Shown here one piece after another: positions 17,434-26,122 of a stretch of DNA of 64,000 nt (its first letter is position 1; every line of letters starts with the position of its first letter). The notes beneath the pieces were generated by a model. The model was not told the DNA's origin. It ran no database searches and saw only the letters and a list, made by a program, of their open reading frames with translations. Made by a program: the position numbers and the translations under genes. The stretch is from Polaribacter sp. WD7 (GTDB lineage Bacteria; Bacteroidota; Bacteroidia; Flavobacteriales; Flavobacteriaceae). Location: the NCBI RefSeq assembly GCF_003335085.1, contig NZ_QPEJ01000017.1, forward strand, positions 496,001-560,000. The letters are read 5' to 3'.

Positions 17434-18210
17434 ATGAAAAAACTATCCATCGTAAAAATTGGCGGAAACATTATAGAAGATGAAAATGCTTTGCAAGAAT
17501 TTTTGACGTTGTTTTCGAAAATTGAAGGGCATAAAATTCTAGTTCACGGTGGTGGTAAACGTGCCACTCATATTGCTTCTAAATTGGGTATTACATCTAA
17601 AATGATTAACGGTAGAAGAATAACTGATGCAGAAACCTTAGAAGTAATTACCATGGTTTATGGTGGTTTAGTCAATAAGAATATCGTTGCAAAATTGCAG
17701 GCAAATCATATTAATGCTATCGGTTTAACTGGTGCAGATATTAATGCTATCCAATCTGATAAAAGACCTGTTGCAGCAATCGATTTTGGTTTTGTTGGTG
17801 ATGTTAAAAAGGTTAATCACAACGGAATAAATAAATTGATTAAAGCCGAATTTACTCCTGTATTTTGCGCCATTACTCACGATAAAAACGGACAATTATT
17901 AAACACAAACGCAGATACGATTGCTTCTCAAGTTGCAGTTGGCATGAGTAATCTTTATGAAACATCTATTTATTATTGTTTTGAATTAAATGGTGTTTTG
18001 CAAGATATCAATGATAAAAGTTCAGTTATAAAAAATATCAATACAACAACTTATAAAGTATTACTTGCTAAAGGTATTATTGCTGATGGTATGATTCCTA
18101 AAATAGACAATTGTTTTGATGCATTACTTAACGGGGTACAAAAAGTTCACATAGGTAATACAGCTATGTTAACTAAAGAAAATGATAATTTTACAACCTT
18201 AACGTTATAA
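17434..18210 (+). CDS. argB: N-acylglutamate kinase
   Basis: A 258-residue amino-acid kinase: 'LSIVKIGGNIIEDE' at the start, 'KILVHGGGKRATHI' (residues 34-47) for substrate binding and 'LNTNADTIASQVAVGM' further on. It phosphorylates N-acylglutamate, the step before argC. It is one base from argE, so the two are tightly coupled. The name in databases would be acetylglutamate kinase; the acyl group used here is uncertain. Confidence 0.92.
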   Translation: MKKLSIVKIGGNIIEDENALQEFLTLFSKIEGHKILVHGGGKRATHIASKLGITSKMINGRRITDAETLEVITMVYGGLVNKNIVAKLQANHINAIGLTGADINAIQSDKRPVAAIDFGFVGDVKKVNHNGINKLIKAEFTPVFCAITHDKNGQLLNTNADTIASQVAVGMSNLYETSIYYCFELNGVLQDINDKSSVIKNINTTTYKVLLAKGIIADGMIPKIDNCFDALLNGVQKVHIGNTAMLTKENDNFTTLTL

Positions 18211-18211
18211 A

Positions 18212-19279
18212 ATGACTCAAGAAAAACTAACACAAAAAGCAATTTCACTTTTAAAAAGTTTAATTGAAACACAATCTTTTTCATCCGAAGAAGAACAAAC
18301 TGCAGCTTTAATAGAAGCTTGGTTTATTGAGTTTAATATCCCTTTTAAAAGAACAAAAAATAACATTTGGGCAACAAACAAACATTTTACAGAAGGCAAA
18401 CCAACGTTGTTGTTAAATTCTCATCATGATACTGTAAAACCAAATTCAGCTTATACAAATGACCCTTTTAAAGCTATCGTAAAAGATGGTAAATTATATG
18501 GTTTAGGTAGCAATGATGCTGGTGGTTGTTTGGTATCTTTAATAGCAACATTTACGTATTTTTACGATCAAGAAAATTTAAAATACAATTTGGTAATTGT
18601 AGCTTCCGCTGAAGAAGAAAGTAGTGGGCCAAATGGATTAAATAGTATGTTACCTATCATTCCGCACATAGACGTGGCAATTGTTGGAGAACCCACTTTA
18701 ATGAATTTAGCAATTGCCGAAAAAGGTTTGGTTGTTTTTGATGCTGTGGTAGCAGGCACCCCAAGTCATGCAGCGCATCCAAATGAAAACAATTCAATTT
18801 ACAACGCTATAGAAGTCTTACAATGGTTTAAAGATTTTAAATTTGAAAAAGGTTCCGATGCTTTGGGTGATGTAAAACTAACCGTAACTCAAATTAATGC
18901 TGGTTCACAACACAATGTCGTACCCGCTCATGTAGATTTAGTTGTTGATGTTCGTGTAAACGATGCTTACACTAACCAAGAAATTGCAAGTATTTTACAG
19001 AAAAAATCACCTTGTAGTAAAATAACACCAAGAAGTTTACGTTTAAACTCGTCTTCTATAAATCCTAATCATGATTTGGTAAAAGCAGGAATTGCTATGG
19101 GAAGAAAAACCTATGGCTCACCAACTTTATCTGACCAAGCTTGTTTAACTTGTCAATCACTAAAATTAGGCCCTGGAGATAGTACTCGTTCTCATTCTGC
19201 AGATGAATTTATTTATATTGCAGAAATTGAGGAAGGGATACAAATTTACATTGACCTCTTAAATAGAGTAATTATATAA
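18212..19279 (+). CDS. argE: M20 family N-acyl-citrulline/ornithine deacylase
   Basis: A 355-residue zinc hydrolase. The M20 metal ligands are H71-x-D73 ('NSHHDTVKP'), D102 ('GSNDAGG') and the catalytic E134/E135 ('ASAEEESSGP'), followed by 'VGEPT' and a late His in 'STRSHSADEFI'. In this pathway it should remove the acyl group from N-acylcitrulline (or N-acylornithine). It is located directly after argB. Assignment to ArgE and not DapE rests on the neighbourhood. Confidence 0.88.
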   Translation: MTQEKLTQKAISLLKSLIETQSFSSEEEQTAALIEAWFIEFNIPFKRTKNNIWATNKHFTEGKPTLLLNSHHDTVKPNSAYTNDPFKAIVKDGKLYGLGSNDAGGCLVSLIATFTYFYDQENLKYNLVIVASAEEESSGPNGLNSMLPIIPHIDVAIVGEPTLMNLAIAEKGLVVFDAVVAGTPSHAAHPNENNSIYNAIEVLQWFKDFKFEKGSDALGDVKLTVTQINAGSQHNVVPAHVDLVVDVRVNDAYTNQEIASILQKKSPCSKITPRSLRLNSSSINPNHDLVKAGIAMGRKTYGSPTLSDQACLTCQSLKLGPGDSTRSHSADEFIYIAEIEEGIQIYIDLLNRVII

Positions 19280-19365
19280 TAGTTGCTGGTTTATAGTTAT
19301 TGGTTGTTGGCAAAAATCTCTTCAACTAAAAACTAAAAACCAAAAACCAAAAACTAAGAAAAAAC
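19280..19365. repeat. Inverted low-complexity repeat between argE and argH
   Basis: TAGTTGCTGGTTTATAGTTATTGGTTG (19281-19307) faces a run of AACTAAAAACTAAAAACC-type units (about 19325-19355) on the other side; the two can pair imperfectly. It is of the same type as 15358-15462. No gene. Confidence 0.5.
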
Positions 19366-20643
19366 ATGAAACTTTGGGATAAAGGATTTTCAATAGACAA
19401 ACAAATAGAAAATTTTACTGTTGGTAATGATAGAGAAATAGATATTCATATTGCTAAATATGATGTACAAGCTTCTTTAGCACATGCCATAATGTTAGCA
19501 TCTATAGGAATTATTTCTGCTGATGAATTAACTGACTTAAAAAAAGGATTACAAGAATTAGCTACTGATATCGAAAATGGAGACTTTATTATTGAAGAAT
19601 CTTTTGAAGATGTACACTCTAAAATTGAATGGGAGTTGACCAATAAGCTTGGAGATGTTGGTAAAAAAATTCATACAGCACGTTCAAGAAACGATCAAGT
19701 ATTAGTTGCTTTACAATTGTATTACAAAGAAAATTTAGCTATTGTAAATGACAAAGTAAAAACATTATTTGATACATTACTTAATTTAGCTGATACTCAT
19801 AAAAACTCTTTATTACCCGGTTATACACACTTGCAAGTAGCAATGCCATCATCATTTGGTTTGTGGTTTTCTGCTTATGCAGAATTGTTAGTTGATGATG
19901 TTTACATGCTAAATGCAGTCTCTAAAGTTGTAGATCAAAATCCTTTGGGTTCAGCTGCTGGCTATGGTAGCTCTTTTCCTATTGACAGGGAGTTAACCAC
20001 CAAAGAATTGGAGTTTTCAACTTTAAAATATAACGTTGTTGCCGCACAATTAAGTAGAGGAAAAAGTGAACGTTCTATTGCATCTGCTTTGGGCGGATTG
20101 TGTAATACTATGGCTCGTTTTGCGATGGATGTTTGTTTGTATATGAGTCAGAATTTTGGTTTTATAACTTTTCCTGACGAGTTAACTACAGGAAGTAGCA
20201 TTATGCCACATAAGAAAAATCCAGATGTTTTTGAATTGATTCGTGGAAAATGTAATAAAATTCAAGCTTTACATGCTGAAATGTTATTGATAACAAACAA
20301 CTTACCCACAGGGTATCATAGAGATTTTCAATTGTTAAAAGAGAATATTATTGCTGCTTTTGAAGATGTAAAAGATATTTTAGACATCTTTAATTATGCT
20401 ATTCAACAAGTTATTGTAAAAGATATTGATTTGAATGATGAAAAATATCAATATTTATTTACTGTTGATAGTATTAATAATTTAGTGGTAGAAGGCATGT
20501 CTTTTAGAGAGGCTTATCAAAAAATTGGTGGACAAGTACAAGCAGGTGCTTATAAACCAGACTTAGGAAAACAACATTCGCATTTAGGAAGTATTCATAA
20601 TCTTGGATTAGATAGAATTAAAGCTAAGTTTCCAGAAAATTAA
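19366..20643 (+). CDS. argH: Argininosuccinate lyase
   Basis: A 425-residue fumarase/aspartase-superfamily enzyme that splits argininosuccinate into arginine and fumarate. Signature 'GSSIMPHKKNPDVFE' is the mobile catalytic loop, 'TARSRNDQV' is the conserved N-terminal region and 'GYTHLQVAMPSSFG' holds the catalytic His region. It is somewhat shorter than the roughly 460 residues usual for the family. It closes the arginine cluster. Confidence 0.94.
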   Translation: MKLWDKGFSIDKQIENFTVGNDREIDIHIAKYDVQASLAHAIMLASIGIISADELTDLKKGLQELATDIENGDFIIEESFEDVHSKIEWELTNKLGDVGKKIHTARSRNDQVLVALQLYYKENLAIVNDKVKTLFDTLLNLADTHKNSLLPGYTHLQVAMPSSFGLWFSAYAELLVDDVYMLNAVSKVVDQNPLGSAAGYGSSFPIDRELTTKELEFSTLKYNVVAAQLSRGKSERSIASALGGLCNTMARFAMDVCLYMSQNFGFITFPDELTTGSSIMPHKKNPDVFELIRGKCNKIQALHAEMLLITNNLPTGYHRDFQLLKENIIAAFEDVKDILDIFNYAIQQVIVKDIDLNDEKYQYLFTVDSINNLVVEGMSFREAYQKIGGQVQAGAYKPDLGKQHSHLGSIHNLGLDRIKAKFPEN

Positions 20644-20693
20644 CATTTTAATTCGGGGCTAACCCCTATTTTTATAGTCTTAAAAAGTGATAT

Positions 20694-21311
20694 ATGTTTT
20701 GGTACCATGATGAGTTAGAACGCTTAGAAAAGAAAGTTAGAGAAACTAAATTCACTCCAAAAACTGTGTTTTTTGGAAGTTCTACATTTACACTTTGGAG
20801 TGATGTTGAGAAAATATTTAAAGATCAAAACGCACTAAATTTAGGTTTTGGCGGCTCTACATTAGCCTCATGTACTTGGTTTTTTAATAGAATATTTAAA
20901 GATATTACAGCTATTGAATCTTTGGTAATCTATGCAGGAGACAACGATTTAGGAGAAGGCAGACATCCTGAAGAAGTTGTTTTATTTTTTGAAAATTTAG
21001 TATATAAAATTAGAGAAAAATATGGCAATATAAAATGTAGTTTTATAGCTATAAAACCCAGTATTGCTCGTAAAAATATACAAGGTAGTATTCATTACAC
21101 AAATAAATGTGTTCAAACATTAACAGAGAAAGATGATTATTTATTTTTTGTTGATATTTTTGAAAACCTTTTAGATAATAATGGAAATGCTGACAATCAA
21201 TATTTTGAAGATGATGGTTTACATTTTAATACTAAAGGATATGAAATATTAACTGAAGCGCTTCAAAAAAACAAACATATTTTTCCTGAAAACATTTTTC
21301 AAAATATCTAA
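20694..21311 (+). CDS. SGNH/GDSL-type hydrolase
   Basis: A 205-residue lipase/esterase of the SGNH type. Block I is 'VFFGSSTFTLW' (catalytic Ser in G-S-S), block II 'LGFGGSTLAS' (Gly), block III 'YAGDNDLGEG' (Asn) and block V 'DDGLHFNTKG' (Asp and His). No signal peptide is seen, so it should be cytoplasmic. It sits 50 bp after argH and 27 bp before an alpha/beta-hydrolase, so the two hydrolases may be co-expressed. Substrate unknown. Confidence 0.85.
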   Translation: MFWYHDELERLEKKVRETKFTPKTVFFGSSTFTLWSDVEKIFKDQNALNLGFGGSTLASCTWFFNRIFKDITAIESLVIYAGDNDLGEGRHPEEVVLFFENLVYKIREKYGNIKCSFIAIKPSIARKNIQGSIHYTNKCVQTLTEKDDYLFFVDIFENLLDNNGNADNQYFEDDGLHFNTKGYEILTEALQKNKHIFPENIFQNI

Positions 21312-21338
21312 GATAAAAGTTATATCTATTAAAAAATC

Positions 21339-22067
21339 ATGAAACGAGAATATCACAAATGGTATAGTCCTAATCTTGAAAAAGAGATGGAACTATTAGT
21401 ATTTGGGCATTCTGGTGCTAAAGTGTTATTTTTTCCACCTAGGATGGGACGTTTTTATGATTATGAAGATTGGAAAGTAATTAAGGCTCTTGAAGAAAAA
21501 ATTACAAATGGAGATTTGCAAGTTTTTTGTGTAGATAGCGTTGATCTAGAATCTTTTTACAACAGTTTCAGTCATCCTGGTTACAGGATTTACAGACACA
21601 TTCAATATGAAAAATATGTTTTAGAAGAAGTATTACCTCTTGCTAACAAAATTAATACAAATCCTAATGTAATTTCTGCAGGTTGCAGTTTAGGAGCATA
21701 TCATGCTGTCAACGTAGCTATGCGTCATCCAAACCTATTTTGTAAGGTTGTAGGCATGAGTGGGCGTTACGATTTGACTAAATCTAAAGGTTATTTTAAA
21801 GATTTACTAAGTGGATTTCATAATGATTTTGTGTATTTTAATATGCCTAATCAATATTTAAAAAATTTAGAAGACCCTAATTTGATTCAGCAAATTGATA
21901 ATATAGATATTATTTTAACAATTGGAAAAGAAGATCCTTTTTTAAAAAGCAATTATATTTTATCAGATATTTTTAATGAAAAGGGAATATCTCACCAACT
22001 TTTTGAATGGGATGAAAGAGCTCACAAAGCCTATTATTGGCGAAAGATGGTACAAATATACTTCTAG
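21339..22067 (+). CDS. Alpha/beta-hydrolase, esterase-D/PHB-depolymerase-like
   Basis: A 242-residue esterase-family protein. The nucleophile elbow is 'SAGCSLGAYHA' with S117. The acid is probably the Asp in 'GKEDPFLKS' and the base the His in 'DERAHKAYYW' near the end. It lacks a signal peptide. Its last 4 bp overlap the end of the convergent crtY gene. Similar proteins are annotated as putative esterases; no substrate can be proposed from sequence alone. Confidence 0.82.
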   Translation: MKREYHKWYSPNLEKEMELLVFGHSGAKVLFFPPRMGRFYDYEDWKVIKALEEKITNGDLQVFCVDSVDLESFYNSFSHPGYRIYRHIQYEKYVLEEVLPLANKINTNPNVISAGCSLGAYHAVNVAMRHPNLFCKVVGMSGRYDLTKSKGYFKDLLSGFHNDFVYFNMPNQYLKNLEDPNLIQQIDNIDIILTIGKEDPFLKSNYILSDIFNEKGISHQLFEWDERAHKAYYWRKMVQIYF

Positions 22068-23209
22068 TTTAAAAAAACTCTCTTTAAAAGTGCTTTAACA
22101 AAAGGAAAAGGAGACATTTTTGAAATGATCTGCAAATCTTCTCGAATAGAAGTTTCATCATCTAAAAATTTTAAAATTTTATGTGCTGGTATTTTTTGAA
22201 ACATTTCACTAAAAATAAATGAACCTAGATGATTTTTTTCATGTAAAATATCTAGCAATAGCAAATCATAAAACCAGAATTTATTTTTTTTATGAAAGTT
22301 TTGTAAGGCTTTCTTTTGTTTTAAATAATTAACTAATCGTATTGAATTCTTATTAATATTTTTAAACGTAAAACCTGTACTTGCCTTACTCCATCCTCCT
22401 GCAGTACCTATGTGAATAATGTTTTCTGAGTTATTTTTCCAAAATTCATAACATGTCATTGGTATAGCTCCTTGTTCTTGTTCTACAATTTCATATTCCG
22501 TAATTCCTTTATGTATAAGATATTTTTCTATCTCACCCTTATATTCTTCATATGGTAGTAATTTAGAAGTAAATAGTGTATACTCAAAAAGTGCCTCTTT
22601 TTTACTATAGGGTAACACATACATAAAGCGAGTTTGCTGTTTTTGATCTACAGTAAAATCCATAAAAGTGGCAGTTTCATCATCAAAAAAAACATCTTTT
22701 GTCTTTACGAAAAAACCGACAAAATGTTGCTGCAATACAGGATATTTTTCTTGCTTTAAATACCCATCATCAAACAAGATACTATTGATAACAACATCTG
22801 AAAAAAATATTTTAGTGGTTGTGGTAACCTTAGCTCTGTCTTGTTCTTGAGCTATATTATATACTTTTTCTTTTAAGAAAGTGATGTTTTTTTTATTTTC
22901 AATTTGTTTCCAAATCTTACTATAAAAATCTGCACTACGTATCATTTTGTACTGATAAGGAGTTATGTTTTCTTCAGTACTAAATTGGTTGGCTTTAAAG
23001 GCTATGTTTTTCCAAGAAGTGGTTAAAACATCATCCCATTCGCCATTTGGTGTTTCCCAAAAACACCAAGTTCTGTCATTTATAGATTTCTTTTCTTTGT
23101 CTATCAACAATATACTCTTATCATCAAAAAAAGCATCTAAAGACATTCTGTATACCATCATCAAACCAGATGCCCCAGAACCAACAATGATGTAATCGAA
23201 ATTATCCAT
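22064..23209 (-). CDS. crtY: Lycopene beta-cyclase, CrtY type
   Basis: A 381-residue flavoprotein. The N-terminal dinucleotide motif is 'YIIVGSGASGLMMVYRM', followed by the family marker 'DRTWCFWE' (about 45-52) and the 'GTAGGWSKASTGFTF' block that matches the conserved G-x-x-G-x-x-P/K-x-T-G region of lycopene cyclases. It should cyclise both ends of lycopene to beta-carotene at the membrane. It is last in the minus-strand carotenoid run, 94 bp after crtZ. Its tail overlaps an esterase gene on the other strand by 4 bp. Confidence 0.9.
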   Translation of the reverse strand: MDNFDYIIVGSGASGLMMVYRMSLDAFFDDKSILLIDKEKKSINDRTWCFWETPNGEWDDVLTTSWKNIAFKANQFSTEENITPYQYKMIRSADFYSKIWKQIENKKNITFLKEKVYNIAQEQDRAKVTTTTKIFFSDVVINSILFDDGYLKQEKYPVLQQHFVGFFVKTKDVFFDDETATFMDFTVDQKQQTRFMYVLPYSKKEALFEYTLFTSKLLPYEEYKGEIEKYLIHKGITEYEIVEQEQGAIPMTCYEFWKNNSENIIHIGTAGGWSKASTGFTFKNINKNSIRLVNYLKQKKALQNFHKKNKFWFYDLLLLDILHEKNHLGSFIFSEMFQKIPAHKILKFLDDETSIREDLQIISKMSPFPFVKALLKRVFLN

Positions 23210-23303
23210 ATTATTGGTTTATTTTTGTTGCATTTAAGGTTGATGGATTAAAGTGTAAGTCAATTATACGTTGTAGCTACAATTACTTAATATAAAGAGC
23301 GTA

Positions 23304-23750
23304 TTATAAGTATTCTTTAAAATACTTTATAGGTACAAATAACATTCCAAAGCATTGACTGTCTTCTTTTCCCATATTTTTATGATGTACTTTATGTGCT
23401 TTACGCAATGCTTTTAAATACCAATTATTTGTTCTTTTAAACCACTTGAAACGTTGATGTATTAAAACATCGTGAATTAAAAAGTAAGCTATACCATAAA
23501 AAAGAATTCCTAATCCTATAAAAAATAAAAATCTATATTCTGTATACGTTCCAAAAAGAAAGAGTAACATACTGGGTACTGCAAAAACAACAAAAAAAGC
23601 ATCGTTTTTTTCAAATACATGAGGGTATCCAGGTTCATGATGATCTTCATGCAAAAACCAACCAAAACCATGCATAACATATTTATGCGTACACCAAGTA
23701 ATGCCTTCCATTAAAACAAAAACACCAAGTGTAATTAATGCATATATCAT
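23304..23750 (-). CDS. crtZ: Beta-carotene hydroxylase
   Basis: A 148-residue di-iron membrane hydroxylase of the fatty-acid-hydroxylase superfamily. Histidine clusters are 'HKYVMHGFGWFLHEDHH' (residues 16-32), 'HDVLIHQRF' and 'HKVHHK', with hydrophobic segments between them. It hydroxylates the beta-ionone rings, giving zeaxanthin. Its ATG directly abuts the crtB stop codon, so the two are translationally coupled. Confidence 0.92.
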   Translation of the reverse strand: MIYALITLGVFVLMEGITWCTHKYVMHGFGWFLHEDHHEPGYPHVFEKNDAFFVVFAVPSMLLFLFGTYTEYRFLFFIGLGILFYGIAYFLIHDVLIHQRFKWFKRTNNWYLKALRKAHKVHHKNMGKEDSQCFGMLFVPIKYFKEYL

Positions 23751-24593
23751 TTAAATAATATTTAATTTATATTTTACGTAACTTCTTGCTAAAAGATTGA
23801 TTTTCATAGGGTCAGAAATACGGATTCTAGTATCCATAATTTTTTCTGAAGGTATAGACTTCAATTTTTTTAACAATCGTCTATAATACCTGTAAGCCAT
23901 ATACACACCAAATTTTGCTTCTACAGGCAATTTAAGAATTCCTTCTGTATAGGCATAATCAAAATCTGCTTCAATTTCATCAATAATAATCTGTTTGGAA
24001 GCTGCGTTTAGTTGTCCTAAATCTACATTAGGGAAGTATGATCTATTTAAATCTTCATAATCTGCTTTAAGATCACGTAAAAAATTCACTTTTTGAAAAG
24101 CAGATCCTAAACGCATTGCTGCATCTTTTAACTCATTATATTTGTCATCATCTCCATTTACAAAAACCTTTAAACACATTAGGCCAACCACATCTGCAGA
24201 ACCATAAATATATTCATCATACTCTGCTTTGGTTTGGTATTCTGTTTTATGTAAATCTGCTTTCATGCTTTTTAAAAAAGCCTGAACCATATCATTGCTA
24301 ATTTTGTACTTATTTACTGTTTGTTGAAAGGAATTTAAAATAGGATTTAAGCTAATACCCTGTTCTTTGGCAAGATAATAATCTCTTTCAAAATTGGCCA
24401 TAAGCACTTCTTTATCATAATCATGAAATGTATCTACAATTTCATCTGCAAAACGCACAAATCCGTAAATATTGTATATATCTGTTCTAATACTAGGTGA
24501 CAACATATTTACGGCTAATGAAAAAGAAGTACTGTAACTTTTGGTTACCAATTTGCTGCAATTGTGTGAGGTTTGATCAAATAATTCTTTCAT
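23751..24593 (-). CDS. crtB: Phytoene synthase
   Basis: A 280-residue squalene/phytoene synthase: 'FVRFADEIVD' (first Asp-rich motif), 'GSADVVGLMCL' and 'KVNFLRDLKADYEDLNRSYFP' (second Asp-rich motif and signature). It condenses two geranylgeranyl diphosphates into phytoene. It starts 1 bp after crtI and abuts crtZ. No geranylgeranyl diphosphate synthase is in this window, so the precursor must come from a gene elsewhere. Confidence 0.94.
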   Translation of the reverse strand: MKELFDQTSHNCSKLVTKSYSTSFSLAVNMLSPSIRTDIYNIYGFVRFADEIVDTFHDYDKEVLMANFERDYYLAKEQGISLNPILNSFQQTVNKYKISNDMVQAFLKSMKADLHKTEYQTKAEYDEYIYGSADVVGLMCLKVFVNGDDDKYNELKDAAMRLGSAFQKVNFLRDLKADYEDLNRSYFPNVDLGQLNAASKQIIIDEIEADFDYAYTEGILKLPVEAKFGVYMAYRYYRRLLKKLKSIPSEKIMDTRIRISDPMKINLLARSYVKYKLNII

Positions 24594-24594
24594 A

Positions 24595-26061
24595 CTATGC
24601 TTGTTTTTTTAAGATTAACTCAGTTGCAATTTTACCAGAAATTAATGCTGGTGGTACTCCTGGTCCTGGAACGGTTAATTGACCCGTAAAATACAGGTTA
24701 TTTATTTTACTACTTTTTATTTTTGGTCTTAAAAATGCCGTTTGCATCAAGGTATTTGCCATACCATAAGCGTTTCCTTTGAAAGAATTGTATTCTTTTA
24801 TAAAATCATTCACACAGAAAGACCTTTTAAAGATAACATATTTTTTAACTTCTTGTTTGGTTAATTTCTCAAACCTATTCATAATTTTCTCAAAATATTG
24901 TTCTCTTAATTCTTCTGTATCTTTAATACCTGGTGCTAAAGGAATTAGAAAGAAACCTGCTTCTTTTCCTTCTGGCGCAGATGTAATGTCTGTCATAGAA
25001 GTAAAGTTAGCATAAAATAAGGGATCTTTAGGCCATTTAGGATCATCATAAATCTCCTTAGCATGTTCATCAAAGTCTGTATCAAAAAATAAGGTGTGAT
25101 GACTCGCATTCTTTATTTTTTTATCAAAGCCTACATAAAATAATAAAGAAGACGGTGCAAAGGTTTTCTTATCCCAATAAGAAGCAGAATACTGTCTGTA
25201 ATCTATGTCTAACAATTGTTCTGTATGATGATAGTCAGCCCCACTCAATACCAAATTCGTTTCTATTTTTTCATCATTTACAATTAAAGCAGAAACATTT
25301 TTTTTGGCATCTACTACAATTTTTTCAACATTAGCTTCAGTCTTAAAATCTACTCCTAAAGTTTTTGCTAAAGTAACCATACCTTCTATTACTTTATACA
25401 TACCGCCTCTTGGATGCCAAGTTCCAAGACCAAAATCTGCATAATTCATAAAATTATAAAAAGCAGGTGTATTACTAGGTTTAGCGCCTAAAAACAAGAC
25501 AGGAAACTCTAAAATTTGAATAAGCTTGGGGTTTTTAATGTTTTTTCTTACCTGTTTTCTTATTGTTGAAAAAAATTGAGAAACTCTAGCTATAGTTGTT
25601 GTATTAACAAGCTCTAAGGGAGATACTCCTGGTTTGTATACCAAGTCTTTTATAGCTGTGTCGTAATTTGCCTTTGCTGAGTCTAAAAATTGTTTTAAAT
25701 GTTTACCACTTCCTTCTTCATGTGCTTCAAAAGTATTATATATTTCCTCTAAATCTTTAGATATTTTTATGGATGAGTTTTCACCAAAATATACTTCATA
25801 ACCAGGATTTAATTTATCTAAGGTGTAATAATCTGAGGGTTTTTTACCAAAGTCTGCAAAAAAGCGTTCAAAAACATCTGGCATCCAATACCAAGAAGGA
25901 CCCAAATCAAAAGTAAAGCCTTCTTTTTTAAACTGTCTAGCTCTACCACCTAATGTACTATTTTTTTCTAATACAGTTACGTTGTATCCTGCTTTGGCAA
26001 GGTAACAAGACGCTGATAATGCAGAGAAACCGGAGCCTATTATGTGTATGTTTTTGGTCAT
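24595..26061 (-). CDS. crtI: Phytoene desaturase
   Basis: A 488-residue FAD enzyme that desaturates phytoene to lycopene. The N-terminal FAD fold is 'IHIIGSGFSALSASCYLAKAG', with 'LGGRARQF' and 'FDLGPSWYWMP' following. The C-terminal bacterial phytoene-dehydrogenase signature is 'NLYFTGQLTVPGPGVPPALISGK'-like (split here as LYFTGQLTVPGPG and VPPALISGK). It is the first structural gene after the MerR regulator; a 23-bp near-palindrome lies immediately upstream of its start codon. Confidence 0.94.
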   Translation of the reverse strand: MTKNIHIIGSGFSALSASCYLAKAGYNVTVLEKNSTLGGRARQFKKEGFTFDLGPSWYWMPDVFERFFADFGKKPSDYYTLDKLNPGYEVYFGENSSIKISKDLEEIYNTFEAHEEGSGKHLKQFLDSAKANYDTAIKDLVYKPGVSPLELVNTTTIARVSQFFSTIRKQVRKNIKNPKLIQILEFPVLFLGAKPSNTPAFYNFMNYADFGLGTWHPRGGMYKVIEGMVTLAKTLGVDFKTEANVEKIVVDAKKNVSALIVNDEKIETNLVLSGADYHHTEQLLDIDYRQYSASYWDKKTFAPSSLLFYVGFDKKIKNASHHTLFFDTDFDEHAKEIYDDPKWPKDPLFYANFTSMTDITSAPEGKEAGFFLIPLAPGIKDTEELREQYFEKIMNRFEKLTKQEVKKYVIFKRSFCVNDFIKEYNSFKGNAYGMANTLMQTAFLRPKIKSSKINNLYFTGQLTVPGPGVPPALISGKIATELILKKQA

Positions 26062-26063
26062 AA

Positions 26064-26104
26064 ATATATTTGTTAAACAAATATATCAAAATATTAAACA
26101 AATT
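26064..26104 (-). promoter_or_regulatory. Candidate operator for the carotenoid operon
   Basis: In the 61-bp gap between the regulator and crtI, positions 26064-26086 form a near-perfect 23-bp palindrome (ATATATTTGTT A AACAAATATAT, one central base unmatched), and a second half-site ATATTAAACAAATT lies at 26091-26104. The same TTAAACAAAT word recurs upstream of the regulator gene at 27033-27042. A MerR dimer is a likely ligand; this is inference. Confidence 0.5.
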
Positions 26105-26122
26105 AAAGTAAGCCCTAAAATA

